Shown in pieces: positions 1-9,407 of a DNA stretch of 64,000 nucleotides. The DNA is from UBA5951 sp012269555 (GTDB lineage Bacteria; Pseudomonadota; Alphaproteobacteria; Puniceispirillales; Puniceispirillaceae): the NCBI GenBank assembly GCA_038147755.1, contig JAYQTS010000008.1, forward strand, positions 297,287 to 361,286, written 5' to 3'. The translations under genes were made by a program, and so were the position numbers. The number at the start of each line of letters is the position of its first letter. The stretch's first letter is position 1. The notes under the pieces are model-generated. The model had not been told where the DNA came from, ran no database searches, and saw nothing but the letters and a program-made list of their open reading frames with translations.

Positions 1-1
1 T

Positions 2-325
2 GTATCTGAACAAGGAATTAGAATGGCTTACATTCATTTTCAGAATGTAAAAATCGAGCTTATCGAACCCTTAAATGAACAAAGCCCCATAGCCAAGTTT
101 TTGGAGCGTAATCCTAAAGGTGCTATGCACCATTTCTGCGCTGTAACAACAGATGCAGAAGAATCATCAAAAAAAATCAAAAACAATAAAATGAGGGTTC
201 TTGGTGAACCGTCAGAAGGGCACCATGGTCAAAAGATGTTTTTTATGCATCCATCTGATACGAGCAGTATTTTAGTTGAAATCGTGGAAAACAAAAATGG
301 AAAAGGAATAAAATATGAAAACTAA
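2..325 (+). CDS. VOC-family protein, methylmalonyl-CoA epimerase-like (5' partial)
   Basis: The reading frame is open from the window edge: codons before the first ATG (position 23) read VSEQGIR, which continues the family pattern, so the N-terminus lies outside the window. The visible part has the VOC fold signature of methylmalonyl-CoA epimerases: a KIELIEPL strand, SPIAKFLERNP, then MHHFCAV (metal-binding His region) and LVEIVE near the end. Such enzymes racemise the alpha carbon of methylmalonyl-CoA or a similar acyl-CoA in propionate or branched-acid breakdown. The stop overlaps the start of the next gene by 11 bases, implying translational coupling. Given the neighbours it may act on the pathway's own acyl-CoA instead of methylmalonyl-CoA. 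Confidence 0.8.
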   Translation, partial: VSEQGIRMAYIHFQNVKIELIEPLNEQSPIAKFLERNPKGAMHHFCAVTTDAEESSKKIKNNKMRVLGEPSEGHHGQKMFFMHPSDTSSILVEIVENKNGKGIKYEN

Positions 326-1172
326 GTATAATGAAATTCTCGTTGAAGTAAAAGAGAGTGCCGCCTGGATTACGATAAATAGACCAGAGGTAAGAAACGC
401 TTTTCGTGAACAAACATTAGATGAATTGCGTGAAGCAGTGCTTGAGACAAGAAATGATCCATCGATTTCATGCATAGTGATTACTGGAGCCGGAGAACAA
501 GCATTTTCAGCTGGTGGTGATTTTTATGCAATGAAAAGATTAAATTGGGTGAATGCAGCTCATTGGAATGATCGTATGCTAGGCCTGGCCATGGCTATTC
601 GAGGCGTTACTGTCCCTGTCATAGCAATGGTGAATGGCTGGTGCATGGGTGGTGGCCATGAATTAGCGCTTTGGTGTGACCTTGTAATTGCATCTGAAAA
701 TGCAGTACTTGGCCAAACAGGAGCTCGAGTTGGTGCATGTCCAACAGTTGGCGCAACACAATATTTACCCCGTATAGTGGGAGAGCGAATTGCACGCGAA
801 ATGATATTTTTGGCGCGTTCATTCAAAGCAGAAGAGGCGGTAAAGGTTGGTCTTATAAATAAGTGTGTTCCTCAAGATAAATTGTATGAGGAAACGCTTG
901 AATGGGTTAAGAAGATTAATAGCCACAGTGGTCAGACATTGCGACAGACTAAAAAATCATTGAATGCCGAGTCAGACGAACTTTATGCATCATGGCAGCA
1001 TGGAATGGAGTTACTGGCTCACGTATGGGGTTCTGAGGAGTCATTAGAGGGTATGCATGCATTTTTAGAGAAGCGAAAGCCTGACTTTCAGAAATTTAGG
1101 CAACGAAATGCTGCAGAAGTAAAAGACTACCTCAATGGACTTCATAATGACGATAATATGAAAAAGGGCTGA
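315..1172 (+). CDS. Enoyl-CoA hydratase/isomerase family protein (MenB/BadI-like)
   Basis: A 285-residue crotonase-fold protein. INRPEVRNAF (about residues 21-30), FSAGGD (64-69) and the oxyanion-hole segment GWCMGGGHEL (108-117) are clear. The segment RVGACPTVGATQYLPRIVG and the extended C-terminus resemble the 1,4-dihydroxy-2-naphthoyl-CoA synthase / 2-ketocyclohexanecarboxyl-CoA hydrolase branch more than simple short-chain enoyl-CoA hydratases; this subgrouping is by eye. No other menaquinone gene is nearby, so MenB function is unlikely. A C-C bond hydrolysis or hydration step on a CoA thioester in the surrounding catabolic cluster is the likely role. It overlaps the epimerase-like gene upstream; a 138-base gap follows. 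Confidence 0.85.
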   Translation: MKTKYNEILVEVKESAAWITINRPEVRNAFREQTLDELREAVLETRNDPSISCIVITGAGEQAFSAGGDFYAMKRLNWVNAAHWNDRMLGLAMAIRGVTVPVIAMVNGWCMGGGHELALWCDLVIASENAVLGQTGARVGACPTVGATQYLPRIVGERIAREMIFLARSFKAEEAVKVGLINKCVPQDKLYEETLEWVKKINSHSGQTLRQTKKSLNAESDELYASWQHGMELLAHVWGSEESLEGMHAFLEKRKPDFQKFRQRNAAEVKDYLNGLHNDDNMKKG

Positions 1173-1310
1173 TAAAAACATCTTGGAAAAATGTAATTTG
1201 GTTGCAAATTTTATTGTTTTTGATTGAAGATATTTACTTAGTAGTGTGCATTATCTTTTTATTAAAATTATGCATGACGTTTCTTTTGCTTAGTGTAGAG
1301 GCAGGAAAGT

Positions 1311-2507
1311 ATGACAGAGGGTAATGCATTAGATGGGGTTGTTGTTTTAGACCTAACAAGGGTACTAGCGGGTCCCTTGTGTGCTCAAATGTTAGCTGAT
1401 ATGGGCGCAGAAGTCATTAAGGTTGAACACCCTGGAAGAGGAGACGATACAAGGCATTGGGGCCCTCCCTTCGCAGATACTGAAGCAGCATATTTTCTTG
1501 GAGTAAATAGAAATAAAAAAAGCTTGGCACTTGATTTTAAATCACCATCTGGACTTAAAGTGCTAAAAAATCTCGTTAAGAAAAGTGATATTGTAATTGA
1601 TAATTTTAAACCTGGGCTTTTAGATAAGCTGGGACTAACGGGCCGATGGTTTGAGCAAGAGGCATCAAGTGTTATTAGATGTTCTATCACTGGATATGGG
1701 ACAGAGGGTCCAAATGGAGGTATGCCAGGTTATGATTTTCTTCTTCAAGCCGAATCGGGCTTAATGGCAATAACGGGGGAGTCAGACGGAGCACCAATGA
1801 AACTTGGTGTGGCGGTGGTAGATATAGCTACAGGCATGAATGCTGTTATTGGAATTTTAGCCGCATTGAATAAAAGATACAGAACAAAAACTGGGTCTGT
1901 TATTGATGTCAATTTATACAATACAGGTATTTTTCTGCTAGCAAATGTAGCATCTAACTATCTTATTTCTGGTGCACAGGCAAAGCGATATGGTAATGGC
2001 CACCCTAATATTGTACCTTATAATTTATTTAAGTGTGGCGAGGGAAGTCTCGTTATTTCAGTTGGGAATGATGGACAATTCAAACAATTTTCTGAGAGTG
2101 TTGGACACATTGAATGGATAACAGATGCTCGCTTTGCAAAAAATGCAAACCGGGTAGAGAATAGACATCAAATAGAACAGCTAATTGAGGAAGCGCTATC
2201 TTCTAATAGCGCAGATTATTGGTACAATGTATTAAAAGATAGCGGAATACCTGTAGCCGTGGTTCGAACTGTTTCACAGTCTCTTTCACACCCTCAAACA
2301 CTTGAAAACGGCATGGTAGTTGAAATACAACATTCTACTGCAGGGCTCATAAAATCATTAGGGCTACCAATCAAAATTGATAATGTTAGAGGACGAAAAA
2401 ATAATATGCCACCGCCTTTGTTAGGAGAGCATAATAACGAAATTCTTAAAGGTTTTCTGGGTATGACAAAGGCTGAGATTAACGAATTAAACAAACGGGA
2501 GCCCTAA
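1311..2507 (+). CDS. CaiB/BaiF family CoA transferase (class III)
   Basis: A 398-residue class III CoA transferase. The N-terminal VLDLTRVLAGPLCAQMLADMGAEV is the family hallmark (read in two pieces: VLDLTRVLAGP and CAQMLADMGAEVIKVE). GVAVVDIATG carries Asp171, matching the catalytic aspartate of formyl-CoA transferase. Members move CoA between carboxylic acids, here probably activating the imported substrate or recycling CoA from the product. The start is preceded by AGGAAAG. It lies 6 bases before the enolase-superfamily gene, so the two are probably cotranscribed. The substrate cannot be told from sequence. Confidence 0.9.
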   Translation: MTEGNALDGVVVLDLTRVLAGPLCAQMLADMGAEVIKVEHPGRGDDTRHWGPPFADTEAAYFLGVNRNKKSLALDFKSPSGLKVLKNLVKKSDIVIDNFKPGLLDKLGLTGRWFEQEASSVIRCSITGYGTEGPNGGMPGYDFLLQAESGLMAITGESDGAPMKLGVAVVDIATGMNAVIGILAALNKRYRTKTGSVIDVNLYNTGIFLLANVASNYLISGAQAKRYGNGHPNIVPYNLFKCGEGSLVISVGNDGQFKQFSESVGHIEWITDARFAKNANRVENRHQIEQLIEEALSSNSADYWYNVLKDSGIPVAVVRTVSQSLSHPQTLENGMVVEIQHSTAGLIKSLGLPIKIDNVRGRKNNMPPPLLGEHNNEILKGFLGMTKAEINELNKREP

Positions 2508-2513
2508 TATTTA

Positions 2514-3629
2514 ATGACTTTTCAAGATGTTAAAATTAAGGAAATACAAGTTTATTCTGTTTCTATTCCTCTTAAAGCACCTGTAAAGATGGCAGGCGTG
2601 ACTGTTCTTACCGCGGAAAATATTATAATTTCTATAAATGGAGATAATAAACATGTTGGTTGGGGTGAAGCATCATCTGCACCAACGATGACTGGCGAGT
2701 TTGTGCAAGGAATGGCCGCGGCAGCGGACTTCATCAAATCAAGAATAATCGGTGCGTCTATTTCCAGTTTGCAGGATATTAAAACATTAATTCAAACCCC
2801 CTTATATGGCAATGATGGCGCTATTTCAGCTATGGAAATGGCAATGCTGGATTTATTTGCCAGAACAAATAATTGTTCTCTTATTGAGCTGTTGGGTGGC
2901 GCAAAACGCCCATCAGCGCGAGCACTGACTATGATAGCTGGTGGAACGTTAGACGAAGAAATTTCGCGCGCAAAAGAAAAACAACAGGAGGGCTTCGAAG
3001 CATTTAAGGTTAAGGTAGGCTCTCTTTCTCCAGAACAAGATCTAAAAAGATGCGCATTAATAAGAGAAGCTCTAGGCGACGCAGCATTTATTTCAGCTGA
3101 TGCAAACGAAGGCTATGAACTTCAACAGGCAGGAGAATTTGCAAAATCTGCAAGCATATCAGGTGTTGATTTTTTTGAGCAACCTGTCGCTGCCGACGAT
3201 GTAAAATTAATTAAGGAAGTTGCTTCAGTTAGTTCTGTTCCTCTTGGAGCAGATGAGGGTGTGCACAGCTTATCTGATATATCTGAGTTGGTATCGGCGT
3301 CGGCAATAAAAGGGTGTAGTTTAAAAACAATCAAGCTTGGAGGCATGCTTGCTGTATTGGATGCAGCGAATCACGCACATTCTTTGGGTTTAAATATTAA
3401 TCTCGCAGGGAAAGTTGCAGAAACAAGTATTAGTAGTAGTGCTGTCGCTGTTCTATCTTGTTTGGTTCCTAATATAAATTGGGATGTTAGTATCACAAAT
3501 CAGTATCTCGAAGTTGATCCAGTTACAAATAGATTTTGCATTGAGAATGGTAGAGTATTAGGTCCACATGGAATCGGTTTAGGTACACAAATAAACATGG
3601 AAGAATTAAGGCCATTTTTGGTTGAATAA
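2514..3629 (+). CDS. Enolase superfamily enzyme, muconate-lactonizing subgroup
   Basis: A 371-residue protein with N-terminal capping domain and C-terminal barrel. The catalytic set of the MLE subgroup is complete: KVKVG (Lys165 and Lys167), metal ligands Asp196 (SADAN), Glu222 (FFEQP) and Asp247 (GADEG), and Lys271 of LKTIKLGG. Enzymes of this subgroup abstract the alpha proton of a carboxylate (cycloisomerases, o-succinylbenzoate synthase, dipeptide or betaine epimerases). A dipeptide epimerase or betaine-type racemase would fit the neighbouring Dpp-type importer, but specificity is not readable. It follows the CoA transferase by 6 bases; GGGAG lies inside the end of that gene. Confidence 0.88.
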   Translation: MTFQDVKIKEIQVYSVSIPLKAPVKMAGVTVLTAENIIISINGDNKHVGWGEASSAPTMTGEFVQGMAAAADFIKSRIIGASISSLQDIKTLIQTPLYGNDGAISAMEMAMLDLFARTNNCSLIELLGGAKRPSARALTMIAGGTLDEEISRAKEKQQEGFEAFKVKVGSLSPEQDLKRCALIREALGDAAFISADANEGYELQQAGEFAKSASISGVDFFEQPVAADDVKLIKEVASVSSVPLGADEGVHSLSDISELVSASAIKGCSLKTIKLGGMLAVLDAANHAHSLGLNINLAGKVAETSISSSAVAVLSCLVPNINWDVSITNQYLEVDPVTNRFCIENGRVLGPHGIGLGTQINMEELRPFLVE

Positions 3630-3746
3630 CACTTATAAAAAGCAACAATAAGTCTTTTTATATTTCATCATCCGGATTTCTATTAATATAATCATACATA
3701 TTTCTATTATTCGTTTGAAATAATCTTTACGTCATGTTTCTATAAA

Positions 3747-3765
3747 TTTATCGAATATCGATAAA
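3747..3765. promoter_or_regulatory. Perfect palindrome, candidate operator upstream of the importer
   Basis: TTTATCGA, then ATA, then TCGATAAA: two perfect 8-base arms with a 3-base spacer. It lies 19 bases before the start of the substrate-binding protein gene and just upstream of its AGGAGG ribosome site (3773-3778), where a repressor would block transcription or initiation. The regulator is unknown and no regulator gene lies in this cluster. Operator function is inferred from symmetry and position. Confidence 0.5.
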
Positions 3766-3784
3766 ATTCAATAGGAGGAAACTA

Positions 3785-5371
3785 ATGCGATTATCAATTA
3801 GATCCGCTTTGATCACAGCAGCAGCTGTGTGCGCGGTATCAACATCTGCTTTTGCGGGAAGTCATGCATCATGTCCCGTTCAAGGTGGAACGTTAAAGTA
3901 TGGTGTTAAAGCAGAACCACCAAGTTATGACATGCATGCCACTAATTCATATGCTGTGATGCACTTTGTTGCACAGCATTACTCAACTTTATTAACATTT
4001 GACTGGAAAAACTTTCCCAAACTTGAGGGAGATTTGGCAGAAAGTTGGTCAATGTCAGATGATGGGTTGTCATATACTTTTAAATTACATAAAGGCGTTA
4101 AATTTCATGATGGAACACCCTTTACATCTGAAGATGTCAAAGCAAGTTATGAAAGATTAAGAAATCCACCTGAAGGAGTCACTTCTGTCAGGAAGGCTTT
4201 GTTTGCAAGTATTTCATCAATTGAGACCCCTGATGACCACACTGTGGTATTTAAGTTGAGTTCCCCAGATGCATTCATGATGGATGGGTTTGCATCCCCT
4301 TTTAATGCTATCTATTCAGCAAAAGATTTGGCTGCGGATCCAACATTTCCAGTCAAAAATGTTAATGGAACTGGTCCATATAAGCTTGATGAGCATGTAA
4401 AAGGTGAGGCGTATAAGGCTGTGCGCTATGATGATTTTCATCATGGTGACAATTGTCTTGACGGCACCGTAGGTTATAGAATCAAGGGCATTGTTGAGCC
4501 AATGGTTGGTGGCCAGATAATGGCTGAGTGGCGCGGAGTGGCCCCACCAGAAAGAAAGTCGCTTGAAGAGCAAATGGGTGACGATATAACCTTTCAGGAA
4601 AAGCAGCTTATGACTGCGTGGGTAGTATCCCTTAATAGTAATTTTGAGGCTTTCAAAGACAGACGTGTTCGTCAGGCCATGAACTTATGTATTGATAGAC
4701 ATGGTGGATTACCAAAGCTAGCTAAGATAACTTTTGTGGCTCCAAGACCTTCTGGGTTTTTACTGTATGATACAAAGTTCGCATTGCCGGATGATGAATT
4801 GTATAGTTTGGTAGGCTACGGAAAAGATGCAGATGCCAACAGAGCTGAGGGCATGAGGTTATTGAAGGAAGCGGGTTATGAGGGACTTGAGTTTACTTAC
4901 AGTAACAGAGCGGTGTCTCACCCATATGACCACATTGCGATTTGGCTAATGTCTGAGTGGAAAAAATGCGGCATGAATCCCAACATGATTACAAATCCTA
5001 CTTCTAAATTTGTTCAAATTAGAAAAGAAGGTGGATTTGACGCAACCATTGACTGGGCTCCTTCATTTTTACCTGACCCAACACTAATGCACTTCAAATA
5101 CATCTCTGACGATAAAACTGGTTCTAACTACAGTAATTATATAGATAGAGAGTTAGACGATTTATTTGATGCACAAAAAGGTGAAACAGACTTTGAAAAG
5201 CGAAAAGCACTTGTTCATGCTTTTGAGAAAAAAGCTTTGGAAGACGCATATGTCCTCCCGGTTACTTACACAGACCGTGTGGTTCCGATGCATAAGAGTG
5301 TGAAAGGTTTTACAATTGCATTTTCACATATTTTAAATAATACTTATCGTGGTGTTTATTTAGAAAATTAA
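3785..5371 (+). CDS. ABC transporter periplasmic substrate-binding protein, family 5 (peptide/opine/nickel type)
   Basis: A 528-residue family 5 solute-binding protein. It has a signal peptide (MRLSIRS, hydrophobic core, cleavage near AFAG at about 25), then GGTLKYG, LAESWSMSDDGLSYTFKLHKGVKFHDGTPFTSEDV, readable in pieces as LAESW and KFHDGTPFTSEDV, the diagnostic motifs of the DppA/OppA fold. It captures the substrate in the periplasm for the ATPase and permease genes downstream. A strong AGGAGG site precedes the ATG. A hairpin terminator follows, so it can be made in excess over the membrane parts. The ligand may be a peptide or a modified small molecule processed by the adjacent enzymes. 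Confidence 0.92.
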   Translation: MRLSIRSALITAAAVCAVSTSAFAGSHASCPVQGGTLKYGVKAEPPSYDMHATNSYAVMHFVAQHYSTLLTFDWKNFPKLEGDLAESWSMSDDGLSYTFKLHKGVKFHDGTPFTSEDVKASYERLRNPPEGVTSVRKALFASISSIETPDDHTVVFKLSSPDAFMMDGFASPFNAIYSAKDLAADPTFPVKNVNGTGPYKLDEHVKGEAYKAVRYDDFHHGDNCLDGTVGYRIKGIVEPMVGGQIMAEWRGVAPPERKSLEEQMGDDITFQEKQLMTAWVVSLNSNFEAFKDRRVRQAMNLCIDRHGGLPKLAKITFVAPRPSGFLLYDTKFALPDDELYSLVGYGKDADANRAEGMRLLKEAGYEGLEFTYSNRAVSHPYDHIAIWLMSEWKKCGMNPNMITNPTSKFVQIRKEGGFDATIDWAPSFLPDPTLMHFKYISDDKTGSNYSNYIDRELDDLFDAQKGETDFEKRKALVHAFEKKALEDAYVLPVTYTDRVVPMHKSVKGFTIAFSHILNNTYRGVYLEN

Positions 5372-5381
5372 AATAAAAGGT

Positions 5382-5416
5382 ATTGAGCGCGTCCTTTTTG
5401 ACGCGCTCAATTTTTT
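5382..5416 (+). terminator. Rho-independent terminator inside the Dpp-type operon
   Basis: ATTGAGCGCGTC pairs perfectly with GACGCGCTCAAT (12 base pairs) around a six-base loop and is followed by T6. It sits between the substrate-binding protein gene and the ATPase gene on the same strand. Partial read-through would give high binding protein and low transporter core. Confidence 0.85.
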
Positions 5417-5424
5417 AATTCTTA

Positions 5425-7485
5425 ATGAAAGTTATTACTGTGTCGAATACTGGTGAAGAGAATACACTTCTTGATGTTAAAGATCTCAATGTCGAGTTTC
5501 GTCTTAAAAATGGAACGGTGAAGGCAGTTGATAATATAAGTTTTAAGATTAAAAAGGGTGAGTTTTTAGCGATTGTAGGCGAATCAGGCTGTGGAAAGTC
5601 GGTTACAGCTTTATCGTTGATGAGATTGTTACCCCCTCGTATTGCAGATATTTCCGCTAAACATATTAAATTTGACGATGTGGATATATCTCGGATTCCT
5701 GAAAGTGATATGAGAAAGCTCCGCGGTAGGCGCATATCAATGATATTTCAGGAGCCAATGACTAGTTTAAACCCAGTTCTTACTATTGGTGACCAACTCA
5801 CAGAACCACTTTTAACTCATCTAGATATGACAGATGAAGAGGCTAACAAGCGTGCTGTTGAATTATTGAGTATGGTTGGAATACCCGAGCCTGAGAAAAG
5901 ATTAACCCAGTACCCTCATCAGTTTTCTGGAGGAATGCGACAAAGAGTTATGATTGCAATTGGTTTAGCTTGTGAGCCTGATTTGATTATTGCAGATGAA
6001 CCAACAACTGCGTTAGATGTAACAATACAAGCTCAAATTCTTGAATTATTAAAAGATATAAGCAGCCGTCTTGGTGTCGCGGTAATTATGATAACACATA
6101 ACCTTGGTGTTGTTGCAGCATATGCAGATAGAGTAAATGTAATGTATGCAGCTAGAATTGTAGAACAAGGTGATGCCAATCAAATTTTTGCAAAACCTTC
6201 GCATCCTTACACAATAGGTTTGCTCAGGTCAGTCCCTAGAATGGATAAACCAAGAGGAGGCAGACTTGCGACGATAGATGGATTGCCACCTAATTTAATG
6301 TCACCACCTGAGGGCTGTCGATTTAAGCCGAGGTGCCCTTTAGCAAATGTTAAGTGTGATACCGTTCCATTTTTGGAACCTCAAAATAAAAAATCTGATC
6401 ATCTTGCGGCTTGTTTTTTTACTGATAAGGCAAGTAAGGAAGGGAGTTCCATATATCTAGCTGAAACCAGCAAGCATACTGGTACAGAAATCAATAAAAA
6501 AGAACCAGTTCTTGTAGTAGATGGTCTTGAACAATATTTCTCCGTTTCGTTCAGAAGTGGGTGGTTTTCAAACGTTTCTGGAACAGTTAAGGCTGTAGAT
6601 GGTGTGTCTTTCGAGGTATACCCTGGTCAGACAGTAGGGCTCGTCGGCGAATCAGGATGTGGAAAGACGTCAGTGGGTAGAGCAATATTGCACCTTAATC
6701 AGGCTACTGGTGGAAAAATGAAATTTAACGATATAGATTTGAACCCTAACTCTATTGCCTTAGTAAGGCAGGATATGCAGGTAATTTTTCAGGATCCATT
6801 CTCTTCATTGAACCCTAGAATGACTATCGGTGAAATTCTTGAAGAACCATTAAAAGTTCATAATATTGTACCGGACCAAGAGGAACGACAGCAGAAAATT
6901 GCAGAATTGCTGTTGAAGGTGGGTTTGTATCCATATATGAGGGAGCGTTATCCCCACGAATTATCCGGTGGGCAGCGCCAAAGAGTTGGTATCGCTCGAG
7001 CGTTATCGATGGAGCCTAAACTTATAATTTGCGATGAGCCAGTATCTGCTTTAGACGTGTCGGTACAAGCCCAAATAATAAATTTACTCGAAGATCTTCA
7101 ACGAGAACTTGGAATAGCTTACTTGTTTATTGCTCACGATTTAGCCGTTGTAAAACATATTTCTCATAAGGTCATTGTGATGTATCTTGGAAAAATTATG
7201 GAGTTTGGCGAAGGGGATGATTTGTACAGTAACCCGCGACATCCATATACCAAAGCATTGATGGACGCAGCGCCGATCCCTGACCCAAAGATTGAACGAA
7301 ATAGGAAAAAAATAGTGCTTAAGGGTGAGTTGCCGTCTCCTCTTAATCCACCTTCGGGTTGTGTGTTTTCTTCTAGGTGTAATTTTGTGAGTGATGCCTG
7401 TAAAGTCGAAACTCCGATATTACAAGATTGTGGGGCAGAACATAAGGCTGCATGTATAAGATTGGATGAGTTAGAAAATGCTTAA
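5425..7485 (+). CDS. Fused dipeptide-type ABC transporter ATPase (DppD-DppF fusion)
   Basis: A 686-residue protein with two complete ABC ATPase domains. Domain 1 has Walker A GESGCGKS (about 52-59), signature FSGGMRQR and Walker B IIADEPTTALD. Domain 2 has Walker A GESGCGKT (about 408-415), signature LSGGQRQR and CDEPVSALD. Each domain ends with the Cys-containing oligopeptide-transporter C-terminal region (GCRFKPRCPL; GCVFSSRCNF). One polypeptide thus replaces the usual DppD and DppF pair, an arrangement common in alphaproteobacteria. The start lies just after the terminator and has no obvious ribosome site; a GTG 15 bases in is an alternative. It overlaps the first permease by 8 bases. Confidence 0.93.
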   Translation: MKVITVSNTGEENTLLDVKDLNVEFRLKNGTVKAVDNISFKIKKGEFLAIVGESGCGKSVTALSLMRLLPPRIADISAKHIKFDDVDISRIPESDMRKLRGRRISMIFQEPMTSLNPVLTIGDQLTEPLLTHLDMTDEEANKRAVELLSMVGIPEPEKRLTQYPHQFSGGMRQRVMIAIGLACEPDLIIADEPTTALDVTIQAQILELLKDISSRLGVAVIMITHNLGVVAAYADRVNVMYAARIVEQGDANQIFAKPSHPYTIGLLRSVPRMDKPRGGRLATIDGLPPNLMSPPEGCRFKPRCPLANVKCDTVPFLEPQNKKSDHLAACFFTDKASKEGSSIYLAETSKHTGTEINKKEPVLVVDGLEQYFSVSFRSGWFSNVSGTVKAVDGVSFEVYPGQTVGLVGESGCGKTSVGRAILHLNQATGGKMKFNDIDLNPNSIALVRQDMQVIFQDPFSSLNPRMTIGEILEEPLKVHNIVPDQEERQQKIAELLLKVGLYPYMRERYPHELSGGQRQRVGIARALSMEPKLIICDEPVSALDVSVQAQIINLLEDLQRELGIAYLFIAHDLAVVKHISHKVIVMYLGKIMEFGEGDDLYSNPRHPYTKALMDAAPIPDPKIERNRKKIVLKGELPSPLNPPSGCVFSSRCNFVSDACKVETPILQDCGAEHKAACIRLDELENA

Positions 7486-8434
7486 TTATGCAATAAGACG
7501 AATTCTTTTAACTATACCAACTTTGTTGGCAGTGGCTGTTCTCGTATTTTTTGTGCTACGGGTTGTGCCTGGCGATATTGTCGAGATAAAGCTTACAGCC
7601 GAGGGGGGTATGGTTTCTGAAGAAGAAATCATGCGTGAAAAAGAACGACTAGGCCTAAATGATCCCATTATGGTTCAATTTTATAAATATATGATAGGTC
7701 TTCCTCAAGGTGATTTAGGGATTTCTCTATGGACGGAAAATAGTGTTTCTTCTGAGATCGCTGCTAGGATTGGATTATCATTTGAATTGGCAATATTATC
7801 TACAATACTCGCTGTGCTGATAGCATTTCCCTTAGGAACACTATCGGCTTTGTTCAGGGGTTCTATATTAGATTATGTTATTCGTATTTTAACAATTGGT
7901 GGTATAGCTGTCCCTTCGTTTTGGCTAGGTATGCTTCTAATTATGTTATTGTTGGCAACAGTTGGTAAATTACCACCTCTGGGAACGGTAGGACTTTTTG
8001 AAGATCCTCTGACTAATTTGAATCAACTCATATGGCCGGCATTGTCCGTGGGTTATCGTTATTCATCGGTCACAGCGAGAATGCTTCGCTCCTCCATTTT
8101 AGAGGTATTATCTGAAGATTATATTCGAACTGCTAGGGCGAAGGGTGTTTTTGAACGCATTGTTATTGTTAAACATGGAATGCGTAATGCTCTTCTTCCT
8201 ACTGTTACAGTCATCGGGCTTGAGTTTGCATTCTTACTTGGGGGTCTTGTAGTTACCGAGTCTGTTTTTAATTTAAACGGAATAGGAAAACTTTTTGTAG
8301 ATAGCGTTGTAAGAAATGACCTCAATCTATTGCAAGGGCTGGTTTTAACCGTCGCTACGGGCTTCGTTTTGATTAATTTACTTGTGGACTTGTTATATGC
8401 CGCTTTAGATCCAAGGATAAGGTATCAAAAATGA
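7478..8434 (+). CDS. ABC transporter permease, DppB type
   Basis: A 318-residue inner-membrane permease with about six hydrophobic segments. It starts with the DppB-type RRILLTIPTLLAVAVLVFF helix and LRVVPGD, then LGLNDP, QFYKYM and GDLGIS. The EAA loop is seen around DYIRTARAKG (about 212-221). It forms the channel with the DppC-type partner. Its ATG overlaps the ATPase gene by 8 bases and its stop overlaps the next ATG by 4 bases, giving a tightly coupled operon. Confidence 0.93.
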   Translation: MLNYAIRRILLTIPTLLAVAVLVFFVLRVVPGDIVEIKLTAEGGMVSEEEIMREKERLGLNDPIMVQFYKYMIGLPQGDLGISLWTENSVSSEIAARIGLSFELAILSTILAVLIAFPLGTLSALFRGSILDYVIRILTIGGIAVPSFWLGMLLIMLLLATVGKLPPLGTVGLFEDPLTNLNQLIWPALSVGYRYSSVTARMLRSSILEVLSEDYIRTARAKGVFERIVIVKHGMRNALLPTVTVIGLEFAFLLGGLVVTESVFNLNGIGKLFVDSVVRNDLNLLQGLVLTVATGFVLINLLVDLLYAALDPRIRYQK

Positions 8435-9345
8435 GTAATTCACCTACAAATACTATGGCCGATCAAACAGCTTCAAAACCTTCTCGCCGGACTGTTTGGG
8501 ATTTTATTAAACAACAGCCCCTAGGAAGCATCGGTATAATATTAATCGTGATAATGATGTTAGCAGCAATATTTGCACAGCAAGTAGCACCCTACAATCC
8601 AGAGGATGTTGATTTTGAGGCGTCCCCAGCTTTCGGCGGTGGTGCACCCTCTGCCGCGCATCTATTGGGAGCTGATGCATTTGGGAGAGATATATTATCG
8701 AGATTAATCTACGGCGCAAGAACGGCCCTTTCTATAGGTTTTTTATCAGCTTTTTTTGGATGTTCAATTGGAGCGATTATCGGAACAAGTTCTGCATTTT
8801 TTGGTGGAAAAATAGATTTGTTGGTTCAGCGCTTTATTGATTTAATGTTATCTTTTCCCATAATTGTTCTTGCAATTATTGTTATAGCTATTTTTCCAAA
8901 GACAGTTGTGTTTGGCATAGATGTCAACGTAATTATTGCTATCGCAATACCTTTTATTCCTAAAACTGCTCGAGTGATACGTTCTCAAGCTTTAGCAGTA
9001 GTCACGCTGCCTTATGTTGACGCTGCAAGAGCAAACGGCTTCAATTCGAGAAGAATAATATTTAGACATATTTTGCCGAACGTTACTGCTCCATTTTTAA
9101 TTATGATGACTGCATTTATTGGACAGGCAATTTTATTGGAAGCTAGTTTATCCTATTTAGGTCTTGGAGTTGTAGAACCAACGCCATCATGGGGGCTTAT
9201 GTTATCAGGAGTAAATGCAGATTATTATAGAACAGCTCCATGGATGATTATTTATCCAGGATTAGCAGTGAGCGTTGCTGTGTTTTCTTTTAATTTGTTT
9301 GGTGATAGTCTGAGAGATTGGTTAGACCCTAAATTAAAACTCTAG
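8431..9345 (+). CDS. ABC transporter permease, DppC type
   Basis: A 304-residue permease with the DppC layout: a cytoplasmic N-terminus, first helix LGSIGIILIVIMMLAAIFA, the periplasmic segment APYNPEDVDF and HLLGADAFGRDILSRLIYG, then four to five more helices. The EAA-type loop is YVDAARANGF. It completes the importer, which now has binding protein, double ATPase and two permeases. The ATGA overlap with the upstream permease shows coupling. No terminator is seen before the next gene 62 bases downstream. Confidence 0.93.
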   Translation: MSNSPTNTMADQTASKPSRRTVWDFIKQQPLGSIGIILIVIMMLAAIFAQQVAPYNPEDVDFEASPAFGGGAPSAAHLLGADAFGRDILSRLIYGARTALSIGFLSAFFGCSIGAIIGTSSAFFGGKIDLLVQRFIDLMLSFPIIVLAIIVIAIFPKTVVFGIDVNVIIAIAIPFIPKTARVIRSQALAVVTLPYVDAARANGFNSRRIIFRHILPNVTAPFLIMMTAFIGQAILLEASLSYLGLGVVEPTPSWGLMLSGVNADYYRTAPWMIIYPGLAVSVAVFSFNLFGDSLRDWLDPKLKL

Positions 9346-9407
9346 TTTTCTTTACAAATTAATCAATAGAAGCATGCGTATAAAACCAAGTAAAGGGAGA
9401 TAACTCC

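Noticed and set aside
315..1172. MenB of menaquinone synthesis
   Set aside because: No other men gene is present and the neighbours are catabolic; family resemblance only.
5425..7485. Two ATPase genes merged by a lost stop
   Set aside because: The linker between the domains is continuous and such DppD-DppF fusions are common in alphaproteobacteria.
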